64,000 bases of DNA from Niastella sp. OAS944 (GTDB lineage: Bacteria > Bacteroidota > Bacteroidia > Chitinophagales > Chitinophagaceae): NCBI GenBank assembly GCA_024809215.1, contig JANUBW010000001.1, forward strand, positions 1,716,841 to 1,780,840. Reading direction: 5' to 3'. The position numbers were made by a program, and so were the translations under genes. This document shows positions 54,582 through 64,000 of the stretch, in pieces. Below the pieces are notes generated by a model, which was given only the letters and a program-made list of their open reading frames with translations, ran no database searches and was not told the DNA's origin. The stretch's first letter is position 1. Each line of letters begins with the position of its first letter.

Positions 54582-55652
54582 TTAAAAATGCCAGGTAGCA
54601 GCCAACAGGAATGTACCTGTGCTTTTTACACCTTCGTTCGGGTTCTTTATAAAAATTGCTTCTTTTGAATTATCGAGCCTGAATTCGGGAATAATGGTAA
54701 GGTTATCTATGCGAATGTTACCCGATAAAGTGGCAGCCAAAACGCTGGTACCCACACCGGTAGCAGCCGCCAGGCCAGATACCGCTTTTTTATCATCGAA
54801 GTATTCACCGCGCAGGGTTAGTCCGAACACCTTTGTTGGATCAACGTTCAGGTATACGGCAGATCCCCACCATGAGTCACCATCATCTTTCCCATTGGGT
54901 TTAAACGATTGCATGGTACCGTTGTAACCAATGCTGAATTTTTCGCTGAGGGTACCCGTAACCACCAGGTCAACCTGGTTAATACTGTTATCACCCATAT
55001 CTTTACCGCCCTGGTAGTTCAAATAACCTTTCAGGCTACCATCACTGTTTCCGGCGCTAATTTGACCAAGGATCATTTTTTTACCAAAGCTGGCCGTTAC
55101 GTTATCGGTAGGGTTAGCTACACCTAACATAAAACCGAATTTTCCCGCCGTATATTCCGCTTTTATACCTGTATGAAAGAAGGGACCATACGAGAACATA
55201 TACGACATACTGTAGTTACGGTTCAGGTAAGCATCAACCAGCTCGTAACCTACATGGGTAGCCCATTTACCTATACTGAACTTTAATTTGTCTGTAGCAG
55301 CAACTGAAACATAAGCCTGTTTAATGGCAGTAGCCAGTCCTGAGCCTTTTTCATTGTAAGAAAATTCATCAGCTCTTCTTCCAAAACCTAAATCAAGCAC
55401 ACCAGTTACTTTACCCTGGGTATATTCTGCTTTTACAGAGGCCATACCCAGCTCAAATGAGTTTTGTGAGTTTGTAAAGCTGGTGTAATTATTTAAATAA
55501 CCGGAATCTTTGGCATTATGAAAATTGTAGCGATAATAAGCGTCAACGGAACCAGTAATATTCAGAGCACTTTTTTTCGTAGAGTCTTGGGCTTCAGCAT
55601 AAGAACCCAGGGCCACGCTGAAAATGGCCAATGAAGAAATTTTTCTTAACAT
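54582..55652 (-). CDS. OmpL-like beta-barrel porin (bbp2 type)
   Basis: The 356-residue protein has a signal peptide ending SYAEAQ and a porin pattern: LNITGSVDAYYRYNFH, FELGMASVKAEYTQGKVTGVLDLGFGRRADEFS, KLKFSIGKWATHVGYELVDAYLNRNYSMSYMFSYGPFFHTGIKA, and a last strand FLLAATWHF ending in Phe. The middle segment with 'GKWATHVGYE' is typical of the putative beta-barrel porin-2 family. It follows amtB by 97 bp on the same strand and may help ammonium or other nitrogen compounds cross the outer membrane, by context only. Confidence 0.8.
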   Translation of the reverse strand: MLRKISSLAIFSVALGSYAEAQDSTKKSALNITGSVDAYYRYNFHNAKDSGYLNNYTSFTNSQNSFELGMASVKAEYTQGKVTGVLDLGFGRRADEFSYNEKGSGLATAIKQAYVSVAATDKLKFSIGKWATHVGYELVDAYLNRNYSMSYMFSYGPFFHTGIKAEYTAGKFGFMLGVANPTDNVTASFGKKMILGQISAGNSDGSLKGYLNYQGGKDMGDNSINQVDLVVTGTLSEKFSIGYNGTMQSFKPNGKDDGDSWWGSAVYLNVDPTKVFGLTLRGEYFDDKKAVSGLAAATGVGTSVLAATLSGNIRIDNLTIIPEFRLDNSKEAIFIKNPNEGVKSTGTFLLAATWHF

Positions 55653-55749
55653 TGCAGTTAGATTTTAAGTGTTAATGAAAAGGGTACGGTGAGAAAATAG
55701 AGCATGGATCAGATGCTCTACTTCTTATAAAGCTGTACCTTTTTCTTTT

Positions 55750-57141
55750 TTAGAACTCAGTAACAGGTTTTTCAACCAGTTTACCATTCTCTCCATTTAC
55801 CAGCAAAGTTCCTTGCAGATATTTCTCATTGTGCTGCGTTTCATCCAGACCAAGCTCTTCTTCTTCAGCAGTTACACGCAAAGGCAGAATAAAATTGATG
55901 AATTTGAATATGAGGTAAGAAACACCGAAGCTATATGCTACAACTATGGCCATTGCTTTCAATTGAGTAAAGAAGAAAGCAGCATTGCCATAGAACCAAC
56001 CATCGTTACCAGCGCCATTTACGGTTTTGGTAGCGAACAAACCAGTCATTAACATACCAACCATACCACCTACACCGTGACAAGGGAATACATCGAGGGT
56101 ATCGTCGAGTTTTGACTTTTGTTTGTAATAAACAGCGATATTAGAAATGATCGCAGCCACCACACCAATAAAGATACTTTGAGGAATTGCAACAAAACCT
56201 GCAGCAGGGGTAATGGCAACCAAACCTACAACTGCACCGATACAGAAACCTAACACGGAAGGTTTTTTACCACGCAATACATCAAAGAACATCCATGAGC
56301 AACCAGCAGCGGCAGCAGCAGTGTTTGTAGTAGCAAATGCAGAAACAGATAATGCAGTTGCACCTACAGCAGAACCGGCGTTGAAACCGAACCAGCCAAA
56401 CCACAACAAACCAGTACCGATCAATACATAAGGAATATTAGCAGGTGGAATTTCTTTATTCTGAATATGAGACTGTCTGCGTTTCAATACCAGTGCACCA
56501 GCCAGGGCAGCACAACCAGCAGAAATATGTACTACTGTACCACCGGCAAAATCAAGCACGCCCATTTTAAACAGGAAACCTTGCGGGTGCCAGCTCCAGT
56601 GTGCCAGAGGCGCATACACCAACAGGCTGAACAATACGATGAACAGCGTATAAGCAGTAAAACGGATACGCTCAGCTACTGCACCTACTACCAGACCTGG
56701 AGTAATTACAGCGAACATCAATTGGAATAAGGCGAACAAAGTAAGAGGAATTGTGGCAGCCAGTTCCCAGGGTGCTCCATTAGCTACATTTTTGAAGAAC
56801 AGGAATGTAGTAGGATTTCCAATAAATCCACCTATGTCTTCACCAAAACACAGACTAAAACCTACAACAACCCACAGTACACTTACAATACCGGCAGCAA
56901 CCACACTTTTCATCATGGTCGACAATATGTTCTTACGATGCACCATACCGCCATAAAAGAAGGCCAGGCCAGGTGTCATCAAAAATACAAGCGCTGTGGC
57001 CACTAATATCCAGCCAATATCAGCCGCACTGTACTTACCACCATCGTTAAACAGGGGGAGAGAAGGAATAAAGAGTGAGGCAACGGCGACTATTGCCAGA
57101 ATTAGAAATGGAGCTACTTGCTTTAGGGAAACCTTTTTCAT
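55750..57141 (-). CDS. amtB: ammonium transporter
   Basis: AmtB conducts ammonium/ammonia across the inner membrane. The 463-residue protein has about eleven to twelve helices and family motifs: FLMTPGLAFFYGGMVHRKN, YAPLAHWSWHPQGFLFKMGVLDFAGGTVVHISAG with the first pore histidine, FGWFGFNAGSA, and FPCHGVGGMVGMLMTGLFA with the second. The C-terminal GLDETQHNEKYL is the regulatory tail that meets GlnK/PII in other bacteria, but no glnK gene is adjacent. The gltB-gltD genes upstream on the same strand assimilate the product. Confidence 0.95.
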   Translation of the reverse strand: MKKVSLKQVAPFLILAIVAVASLFIPSLPLFNDGGKYSAADIGWILVATALVFLMTPGLAFFYGGMVHRKNILSTMMKSVVAAGIVSVLWVVVGFSLCFGEDIGGFIGNPTTFLFFKNVANGAPWELAATIPLTLFALFQLMFAVITPGLVVGAVAERIRFTAYTLFIVLFSLLVYAPLAHWSWHPQGFLFKMGVLDFAGGTVVHISAGCAALAGALVLKRRQSHIQNKEIPPANIPYVLIGTGLLWFGWFGFNAGSAVGATALSVSAFATTNTAAAAAGCSWMFFDVLRGKKPSVLGFCIGAVVGLVAITPAAGFVAIPQSIFIGVVAAIISNIAVYYKQKSKLDDTLDVFPCHGVGGMVGMLMTGLFATKTVNGAGNDGWFYGNAAFFFTQLKAMAIVVAYSFGVSYLIFKFINFILPLRVTAEEEELGLDETQHNEKYLQGTLLVNGENGKLVEKPVTEF

Positions 57142-57343
57142 ACCGTTGTGTTTTAGTTTAGATATAAATGATATTACTAAAAATGCATATTTAATAATAT
57201 CTAATCGAAAATATCAATTATTTGAGATAAAACCTTGCGTAAACAATACATTTTATAATTTACTATATATATCACATTTATCTTAGATACCTCACCTAAC
57301 TACTTGTTAGCCCATTCTTTAAACAAACCTATGTTTTGAATAT
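57142..57343. other. amtB upstream region
   Basis: About 200 bp of A/T-rich DNA between the terminator at 57344 and amtB. It must contain the amtB promoter; no clear TAnnTTTG or NtrC-type site was seen. Confidence 0.4.
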
Positions 57344-57367
57344 AAAAAAACCGTCCATTTTGGACGG
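57344..57367 (-). terminator. strong terminator on the minus strand between gltD and amtB
   Basis: CCGTCCA (57351-57357) pairs perfectly with TGGACGG (57361-57367); on the minus strand seven T follow. It is a second terminator after gltD, so it should end a separate short transcript. Confidence 0.85.
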
Positions 57368-57408
57368 CGTTCAAAAACAGAGGCCATTTATGTAGAATTT
57401 ACTAAAAC

Positions 57409-57549
57409 TTAACTTTTACCTATCATAAAATCACTTTTTTGCACCTCAGTCCCCCGGTAGCAACTTTTTGAACGTTTGCAGAGAAAATTAGCAGCCTCAT
57501 CAACATATTCATGATAATTCTGATGATTTAGATTGAAATGTGAATGCAC
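57409..57549 (-). CDS. candidate 46-residue protein in a short transcription unit
   Basis: A GTG-initiated frame of 46 residues, beginning MHSHFNLNHQNYHEYVDEAA and continuing with Cys24 and Cys30 and a basic stretch, lies between the gltD terminator and the terminator at 57344. A TACTTTTG box (57562-57555) precedes it by 5 bp. A second, overlapping 29-codon ATG frame is also present. Either could be real, or the unit could be a non-coding RNA of about 200 nt. The start is weak and no homologue is known to me. Confidence 0.3.
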   Translation of the reverse strand: MHSHFNLNHQNYHEYVDEAANFLCKRSKSCYRGTEVQKSDFMIGKS

Positions 57550-57615
57550 TCATGCAAAAGTAGTCATATTATATATTTTATAATTTGTTTGAAAAATCAA
57601 GTGATTTCTACCAAT

Positions 57616-57644
57616 AAAAAGCCCCAACGGAAAACCGTCGGGGC
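57616..57644 (-). terminator. terminator after gltD
   Basis: On the minus strand GCCCCGACGG (57644-57635) pairs with CCGTTGGGGC (57630-57621), one G-U, followed by TTTTTATT. Confidence 0.9.
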
Positions 57645-57669
57645 CCTAAAAACAGATAACAAATTATGC

Positions 57670-59175
57670 TTATAAAGCTAAGATGATGTTTTGATCTTTA
57701 CTTTCAAGGAAAGACACACCTTCGTTCAGGAACTCGTCTACCTTGCGGGCGCACTCGCGTCCTTCGCTTATAGCCCAAACCACCAGGCTTTGTCCGCGAC
57801 GCATATCACCAGCTACGAATACCTTATTGATGCTTGTCTTGTATTCCTTTTCGGTTGCCCTAACATTACCACGGCTATCAAGATCAACACCCAGCTCGTT
57901 CAGCAAACCTTCGTGTTGCGGATGAACGAAGCCCATGGCCAGTAATGCCAGCTCGCAGGGAAGCTCACGCTCAGAGCCTGGTTTTTCAACAAACTGAGAT
58001 GGTTTACCATCTTCAGTCACCTTCCACTCAAGGTCAACCACCTTCAACGCTTTCAGGTTACCATTTTTATCGCCAATGAACTCTTTGGTTGCAATAGCCC
58101 AGTGACGGTTGGCACCTTCTTCATGTGAAGTAGATGTTTTTAATATCATTGGGTAGGTAGGCCATGGCATGTATTCACTACGGCCTTCCGGTGGTTTTGG
58201 CAACAGCTCAAACTGGGTAACCGATTTTGCTTTATGACGGTTGCTGGTACCAACACAGTCGCTGCCGGTATCGCCACCACCAATAACCACTACATTCTTT
58301 TTGGTAGCTAATAATTCTTCGCTGAAGATATTGCTTTCGATGTTTGCATGCGCCAGCGGATCGAGGCCTGCATTACGCTTGTTCTGTTGTTTCAGGAACT
58401 GCATAGCGTAATAAACACCTTTCAACTCGCGGCCAGGAATTTTAAGATCGCGGGGAACAGTAGAACCGCCTGCCAGTACAATGGCGTGAAATTCGCGCAA
58501 CAGGTCGTTGATGCGAACATTTTCACCCACGTTGGCATGACAGCGGAAAATAACACCTTCCTCTTCCATCAACTTGATCCTTCTGTCAATTACCCATTTC
58601 TCTAATTTAAAATCAGGTATACCATAACGTAATAAACCACCTGGTTTATCATCACGTTCGAATACAGTTACTGTATGACCGGCATAATTCAACTGCGCAG
58701 CGGCAGCCAAACCTGCAGGCCCCGAACCTACAACCGCTACTTTTTTACCAGTGCGTACGTTTGGTTTACGTGGTTTTACAAATCCTTTATCGAAAGCTAT
58801 TTCAATAATGTGTTTTTCAATTTCCTCAATTGTAATAGCCGGTTGGTTAATACCCAGTACGCAGGCACTTTCGCATGGTGCAGGGCATATACGGCCGGTA
58901 AACTCAGGAAAGTTGTTGGTAGAGGCAAGTATTTCATAAGCCTCCTGCCAGCTTTTGCGGTACACCGCATCGTTAAACTCTGGTATTACATTACCCAGCG
59001 GGCATCCGCTATGGCAAAAAGGAACGCCACAATTCATACAACGAGCCGATTGCTGGTTCAGCTTTTCATCGCTGTAACGCTCAATAAATTCGTTGTAATT
59101 CTTTAACCTTTCCTCTACTGGTTTTTTACCAGGCAATTCCCTGGTGAATTCCATAAAACCCGTTGGTTTACCCAT
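57670..59175 (-). CDS. gltD: glutamate synthase, small subunit
   Basis: GltD takes electrons from NADPH through FAD to the large subunit. The 501-residue product has the two N-terminal cysteine clusters for iron-sulphur centres (CMNCGVPFCHSGCPLG, and CPAPCESACVLG), an FAD-binding GSGPAGLAAAAQL (about 150-162), the NADPH-binding GGGDTGSDCVG (about 296) and the closing GDMRRGQSLVVWAISEGRECA. It lies 138 bp after gltB, with a C/G-rich hairpin in the gap (CCTCCCCCC and GGGGGGAGG near 59260), so partial termination there is possible. Confidence 0.96.
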   Translation of the reverse strand: MGKPTGFMEFTRELPGKKPVEERLKNYNEFIERYSDEKLNQQSARCMNCGVPFCHSGCPLGNVIPEFNDAVYRKSWQEAYEILASTNNFPEFTGRICPAPCESACVLGINQPAITIEEIEKHIIEIAFDKGFVKPRKPNVRTGKKVAVVGSGPAGLAAAAQLNYAGHTVTVFERDDKPGGLLRYGIPDFKLEKWVIDRRIKLMEEEGVIFRCHANVGENVRINDLLREFHAIVLAGGSTVPRDLKIPGRELKGVYYAMQFLKQQNKRNAGLDPLAHANIESNIFSEELLATKKNVVVIGGGDTGSDCVGTSNRHKAKSVTQFELLPKPPEGRSEYMPWPTYPMILKTSTSHEEGANRHWAIATKEFIGDKNGNLKALKVVDLEWKVTEDGKPSQFVEKPGSERELPCELALLAMGFVHPQHEGLLNELGVDLDSRGNVRATEKEYKTSINKVFVAGDMRRGQSLVVWAISEGRECARKVDEFLNEGVSFLESKDQNIILAL

Positions 59176-59313
59176 TTTATCTTAACAGTTTATCGTTTTG
59201 TGTTTGTTGTTTGATATAGGCAACATTCCGTTGCCTTGCAGCTTAAGGCCCCCCTCCCGGCCTCCCCCCGGTGGGGGGAGGAGTTTGGTTATGGCCTGGA
59301 GCGTGAATAAGTG

Positions 59314-62300
59314 TTACTTCTTCTTTGCTCCTTGCTTCACCTTGCTCTTATCCTGCAATGCTTTCTTATAATCTTTCGGGAACACTTTTATAAAGTTCTT
59401 CAATTGGTTCTCGAAATCATCCAACACAAAACGTGCAACGGTACTACCGGTATATGCGTAATGGCGGGTGATCATATCATTCAAAGCCTGTGCATCTTCA
59501 GCATCGAGCGGATCGAGGTCAACCATTTCTTTGTTGCAAACAGAAGCGAATTGCCCTTTTACATCATAAACGTAAGCAATACCGCCACTCATACCTGCAG
59601 CAAAGTTGCGGCCTGTAGCCCCCAGTATCACCACGCGGCCACCGGTCATGTATTCACAACCGTGATCGCCGGTACCTTCCACAACTACATTAGCACCTGA
59701 GTTACGTACGGCAAAACGCTCACCGGCCTTACCTCTGATGTATGCTTCACCAGATGTAGCGCCATAGAAGGCGGTGTTACCAATAAGAATGTTCTCTTCA
59801 GGAACAAAGCTCGACTGTTTAGGTGGATACACGATCAGCTTGGCGCCGCTCAATCCTTTACCAAAATAGTCGTTGGCATCACCTTCCAGTTCAAGGGTTA
59901 CACCTTTGGTGTTGAAAGCAGCAAAGCTTTGTCCGGCCGTACCCGTGAAATTAAAGTGAATGGTATCGTCGGGTAATCCTTCAGCTTTGTATTTCTTAGA
60001 GATCTCGTTCGATAATATTGTACCAATAGTTCTATCGGTATTCTTAACAGGGAACGAAGCAGCAATACGCTCTTGTTTTTCAAGCGCCGGTTGTGCAGCT
60101 GCCAACAGTTTCCAGTCGAGCACATCTGCCATACCATGATCCTGCTCTTCCTGATTGTACAAGCCAGTGTATGCAGCAGCAGGTTCTTTGTACAAGATTG
60201 GCGACAGATCGAGTTTGCTTGTTTTCCAGTGTGTAATGCCTTCTCGCATTTCGAGACAGTCAACCTGGCCAACCATTTCATTAATGGTACGGAAGCCAAG
60301 TTCGGCCATGATCTCGCGCAGGTCCTGTACAAGGAACTTGAAGAAGTTCACTACGTGATCGGCGTTACCGCTGAAGCGTTTGCGCAACTCAGGATCTTGT
60401 GTAGCAACACCTACCGGGCAGGTATTGAGGTGACACTTACGCATCATGATACAACCTTCTACCACCAGGGCAGCAGTTGCAACACCCCACTCTTCGGCAC
60501 CTAACAGGGTAGCGATAGCAATATCACGACCTGTTTTCATTTGACCGTCGGCCTGTACAATTACACGGCTGCGTAATTTATTTTTTACCAGTGTTTGATG
60601 GGTTTCGGCAAGGCCTAACTCCCATGGTAAACCGGCATGTTTAATAGAACTGATGGGCGAAGCACCTGTACCGCCATCCATACCTGCAATCAATATTACA
60701 TCGGCTTTGGCTTTGGCAACACCCGCTGCAATTGTACCAACACCGGCTTTTGATACCAGCTTCACGTTGATGCGCGCAGCGCGGTTTGCATTCTTCAGAT
60801 CGAAGATCAGCTGAGCCAGGTCTTCAATTGAATAAATATCGTGGTGCGGCGGCGGAGAAATTAAACCTACACCAGGAGTAGAGTGACGGGTTTTACCAAT
60901 CCAGTCATCAACCTTGTGACCAGGCAACTGACCACCTTCACCAGGTTTTGCACCTTGTGCCATTTTGATCTGCAGCTCATCGGCTTCAGTAAGATAATAA
61001 CTGGTTACACCAAAGCGTGCACTCGCTACCTGTTTAATGGCGCTGCGCATACTATCGCCGTTAGGCAATGGCGTATAACGTTGTTCATCTTCACCACCTT
61101 CACCGGTGTTGCTCTTAGCGCCAATGCGGTTCATAGCAATGGCCAGTGTAGTGTGTGCTTCCCATGAAATAGAACCAAAGCTCATGGCGCCGGTAGCAAA
61201 GCGTTTCAAAATGCTTTCAGCCGATTCTACCTCATCGATAGAAACTGCCGGCCTGTTCACTTTGAACTGGAACATGCTACGCAGGGTGGCCGCTTTTTCA
61301 CTTTGGTCGTTTACAGCCTTGGTATATTTCTTAAATGTATTGTAATCGTTCATCCGTGTTGCATACTGTAACAGGTGAATGGTTGTTGGGTTAAACAGGT
61401 GGAACTCCCCTTTACGTTTCCATTGGTAAACACCACCAACCGGCAAACGGTCAACAGGAATGTCTTTGCGGCTGAAGGCAAACCAATGTTTGGCAAGCGC
61501 TTCTTTAGCCAGCTCATCTAAACCAATACCTTCAATACGGCTAACCGCGCCGGTGAAGCATTTGTCAACCAGCTCCTGATTTAAACCAACTATTTCGAAG
61601 ATCTGGGCACCCTGGTACGATTGCAGGGTTGAGATACCCATCTTAGAGAACACTTTCAACAAACCATCGCAAACGGCTTTGATATAATTCTTACGCAGTT
61701 GGTCCCAGGTAAGTTCAGTTTGCAACGTGTTGTTCACTTTCATGTTGCGGATGGTAGCCAATGCCAGGTATGGGTTTATGGCAGTAGCACCAAAGCCTAA
61801 CAAGCAGGCAAAATGATGTACTTCCCAAACGTCGCCGGCCTCTACTACGATACCTACTTTACCACGCAAACCTTTGCGAATAAGATAGTGATGCACAGCA
61901 GCTGTTGCCAACAAAGAAGGAATAGCAGCGTGATCAGAATCAACCGCGCGGTCGCAAAGGATCAACACTTCAAATCCATCGTTCACTGCATCTTCTGCAT
62001 AGCGGCAAAGCCTGTCGATACCTTTTTTCAATGAACCTGGTTTGCCATCGGCCCGGAAATAAGTTTGCAGGGTTTTGGCCTGGAAGATACCGGTATCTAT
62101 ACTACGCAGCTTTTCCAATTCGGTGCTGGTAAGTATGGGATGTTTCAGTGCCACGGTATGGCAATGTTTTGGATCTTCCTCTAATAAGTTATCGTTGTTA
62201 CCTACAAAGGTTGCCAAGCTCATTACCATGCGCTCGCGAATTGGATCGATGGGTGGGTTGGTTACCTGTGCAAATAATTGTTTGAAGTAAGAAGAAATGT

Positions 62301-63837
62301 GTTGAGGCTGATCGCTCAATACAGCCAGCGGCGTATCGGTACCCATTGAACCAATTGGTTCTTTACCATCAACAGCCATAGGTGTAATGATATCATCGAT
62401 ATCTTCAGTTGAATATCCTAATGCTTTCTGGTATTTCAGAATTGAAGCATCTGACAGGTGAGTGAATGCAACACGAGGCTCATCCAGTTCTTCCAAACGG
62501 ATCTTGTATTGATTCAACCAGTCGCCATAAGGCTTACGACCGCAGATCTCAGCTTTCAATTCTTCGTCACTGATGATGCGGCCCTGCTCCATATCAACCA
62601 CGAACATTTTACCGGGTTGCAGACGGCCTTTTTCAACTACAATGGCAGGGTCAACAGGCAATGCGCCGGTCTCTGATGCCATAATAACGCGATCATCATT
62701 TGTAACGCAATATCTTGAAGGACGCAAACCGTTTCTGTCGAGGGTAGCGCCTATGATCTTTCCATCGGTGAATGAAATAGAAGCGGGACCATCCCATGGT
62801 TCCATGATAGAAGCGTGGTATTCGTAGAACGCTTTTTTCACGGGGTCCATATGATCGTTGCCATCCCATGCTTCGGGGATCAGCATCATCATTACGTGTG
62901 GGAGTGAACGGCCGGTTAATGCCAGCAGCTCTATCATGTTATCCAAACAGGCAGAGTCACTCTGATTGGCTGTAACGATGGGCAGCAACATTTCCATTTC
63001 CTGCGTGGTGAAATACGGAGAGGTGAAACCATGTTCGCTGGTCTTTAACCAGTTGAGGTTACCCTGCAGCGTATTGATCTCGCCGTTATGTGCAATGAAG
63101 CGGAAAGGCTGAGCCAGTTTCCAGCTGGGGAAGGTATTTGTAGCGAAGCGGCTGTGAACCAAACCGAATGCAGAAACCATTCGTTTGTTGGTAAGATCGC
63201 TGAAGTAATGGCGAACCTGACCACTGATCAACTGGCCTTTGTATACTACAGTTTTGTAAGAAAGAGACGCGATATAAAAACCGATTGAATCTTTCTTTAC
63301 GGTATTGTTGATGGTGTGGCTGGCGTAGTTGCGCAGCAGGAATAATTTCCGCTCGAAGTCATCAGGGTTGTTGATGTGATCGGGACAAGCGATGAACACC
63401 TGCTCCATCTCTGGTTCGACACTCAATGCTGAGGCACCAATGCCATCCGGATTCACGGGCACCTTTCGGTAAACGAGAATTTCCAATCCTAATTTTTCTG
63501 CAGCGCGATTGAAAATATCGCGGCACTCTTCACGTAAACGGATCTCGCGGGGGAAGAAAATCACCCCAACGCCGTAACGACCAAAAGCAGGCAGGTGAAC
63601 GCCCAGCTTAATGCACTCGTCAAAGAAAAATTCGTGAGGTGTTTGGATCATAATACCGGCGCCATCGCCCGTATTATTTTCACAACCGCACGCGCCACGA
63701 TGTTCCATATTTTCCAATATGGTTAAAGCGTCGCTGATGTTCTGGTGACTTTTGTGCCCCTTAATGCTGGCTACGAATCCAATGCCGCAGGCATCACGCT
63801 CAAAGGAAGGATGGTATAAACCCTGGTTACTTGCCAT
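59314..63837 (-). CDS. gltB: glutamate synthase, large subunit
   Basis: GltB hydrolyses glutamine and passes ammonia to 2-oxoglutarate. The 1507-residue protein begins with a short propeptide and the nucleophile Cys17 in FERDACGIGFVASIKG, which should be exposed by cleavage after Ala16. The glutamine amidotransferase type II domain extends to about 420. The FMN-binding synthase domain includes RFATGAMSFGSISWEAHTTLA, GEGGEDEQRY, GAKPGEGGQLPGHKV and IVQADGQMKTGRDIA. The 3Fe-4S cysteines are in CIMMRKCHLNTCPVGVATQDP. The C-terminal GXGXG beta-helix (GLSGAKLIVYPP, GNTAFYGATSGEAYIRGKAGERF) ends the protein. No regulatory site was recognised in the 163 bp upstream that remain in the window. Confidence 0.97.
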   Translation of the reverse strand: MASNQGLYHPSFERDACGIGFVASIKGHKSHQNISDALTILENMEHRGACGCENNTGDGAGIMIQTPHEFFFDECIKLGVHLPAFGRYGVGVIFFPREIRLREECRDIFNRAAEKLGLEILVYRKVPVNPDGIGASALSVEPEMEQVFIACPDHINNPDDFERKLFLLRNYASHTINNTVKKDSIGFYIASLSYKTVVYKGQLISGQVRHYFSDLTNKRMVSAFGLVHSRFATNTFPSWKLAQPFRFIAHNGEINTLQGNLNWLKTSEHGFTSPYFTTQEMEMLLPIVTANQSDSACLDNMIELLALTGRSLPHVMMMLIPEAWDGNDHMDPVKKAFYEYHASIMEPWDGPASISFTDGKIIGATLDRNGLRPSRYCVTNDDRVIMASETGALPVDPAIVVEKGRLQPGKMFVVDMEQGRIISDEELKAEICGRKPYGDWLNQYKIRLEELDEPRVAFTHLSDASILKYQKALGYSTEDIDDIITPMAVDGKEPIGSMGTDTPLAVLSDQPQHISSYFKQLFAQVTNPPIDPIRERMVMSLATFVGNNDNLLEEDPKHCHTVALKHPILTSTELEKLRSIDTGIFQAKTLQTYFRADGKPGSLKKGIDRLCRYAEDAVNDGFEVLILCDRAVDSDHAAIPSLLATAAVHHYLIRKGLRGKVGIVVEAGDVWEVHHFACLLGFGATAINPYLALATIRNMKVNNTLQTELTWDQLRKNYIKAVCDGLLKVFSKMGISTLQSYQGAQIFEIVGLNQELVDKCFTGAVSRIEGIGLDELAKEALAKHWFAFSRKDIPVDRLPVGGVYQWKRKGEFHLFNPTTIHLLQYATRMNDYNTFKKYTKAVNDQSEKAATLRSMFQFKVNRPAVSIDEVESAESILKRFATGAMSFGSISWEAHTTLAIAMNRIGAKSNTGEGGEDEQRYTPLPNGDSMRSAIKQVASARFGVTSYYLTEADELQIKMAQGAKPGEGGQLPGHKVDDWIGKTRHSTPGVGLISPPPHHDIYSIEDLAQLIFDLKNANRAARINVKLVSKAGVGTIAAGVAKAKADVILIAGMDGGTGASPISSIKHAGLPWELGLAETHQTLVKNKLRSRVIVQADGQMKTGRDIAIATLLGAEEWGVATAALVVEGCIMMRKCHLNTCPVGVATQDPELRKRFSGNADHVVNFFKFLVQDLREIMAELGFRTINEMVGQVDCLEMREGITHWKTSKLDLSPILYKEPAAAYTGLYNQEEQDHGMADVLDWKLLAAAQPALEKQERIAASFPVKNTDRTIGTILSNEISKKYKAEGLPDDTIHFNFTGTAGQSFAAFNTKGVTLELEGDANDYFGKGLSGAKLIVYPPKQSSFVPEENILIGNTAFYGATSGEAYIRGKAGERFAVRNSGANVVVEGTGDHGCEYMTGGRVVILGATGRNFAAGMSGGIAYVYDVKGQFASVCNKEMVDLDPLDAEDAQALNDMITRHYAYTGSTVARFVLDDFENQLKNFIKVFPKDYKKALQDKSKVKQGAKKK

Positions 63838-64000
63838 GGAAATGCATAGTTTTTTGAAAAATATTCAATAAAAAGTCAGTTTCTCTGTAAATCGTTTAGT
63901 TTTATAGCAAGCAAGCGTTTGAAATTACGAAAAAAACAGCGTATTGCCCTTTATTCGTGCAATTTTTTTCACAAAACATCGGGTAAATATGTAGTGATAA

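Overview
This 64 kb window looks like chromosomal DNA of a Bacteroidetes bacterium, most likely of the Chitinophagaceae (Niastella/Chitinophaga-like). That placement is inferred from three things: the gene content (SPOR, DUF4476, DUF6089, DUF2167, PF13568 beta-barrels, a type IX-like sorting domain, a Bacteroidetes-style PEP carboxylase), the repeated occurrence of the phylum's -33 TTTG / -7 TAnnTTTG promoter pattern, and the general lack of Shine-Dalgarno sequences. I see no rRNA, tRNA, CRISPR array, prophage, insertion sequence or polysaccharide utilisation locus.

Layout. 0-10 kb: an amidohydrolase cut by the window edge, deoC, a SPOR protein, an AT-rich DUF3800 gene converging on a small RNA candidate, an M20 amidohydrolase, and a minus-strand operon of ABC ATPase, permease, GntR regulator, GIN-like protein, small membrane protein and truncated beta-lactamase, headed by a perfect palindromic operator. 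About 1.2 kb of tandem repeats (63-bp and 20-bp units) follows two unknown genes. 10-24 kb: maeB, mlaE-mlaF, sucD, a DUF4476 protein, a 2,021-residue alpha-2-macroglobulin and an FAD oxidoreductase. 24-38 kb: two tandem MtfA-like peptidases, aspS, two small membrane proteins, rarA, an ElaA-like acetyltransferase, a DUF6089 barrel, a protein that is almost only a T9SS-type sorting domain, a deoxyribonucleotidase and uvrA. 38-41 kb: an OmpA lipoprotein and three tandem barrel paralogues.

41-51 kb is an aspartate-family amino acid block. A complete SAM-I riboswitch with terminator and antiterminator controls cystathionine gamma-synthase, a QueF-like protein that lacks the catalytic cysteine, and a monofunctional homoserine dehydrogenase. 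On the other strand thrA-thrB-thrC has its own fused homoserine dehydrogenase and, upstream, a candidate threonine/isoleucine-rich leader peptide of the thrL kind. Methionine and threonine branches thus appear to have separate homoserine dehydrogenases under separate regulation. 51-64 kb: ppc, then a nitrogen block (OmpL-like porin, amtB, a small candidate transcription unit, gltD, gltB).

A window-wide oddity is a set of degenerate direct repeats of period 7 or 8 bp that sit only between genes, often abutting stop codons. The observations I rate highest are the thr leader peptide, the cysteine-less QueF-like protein in the methionine operon, the small RNA beside the DUF3800 gene, and the 7/8-bp repeat families.
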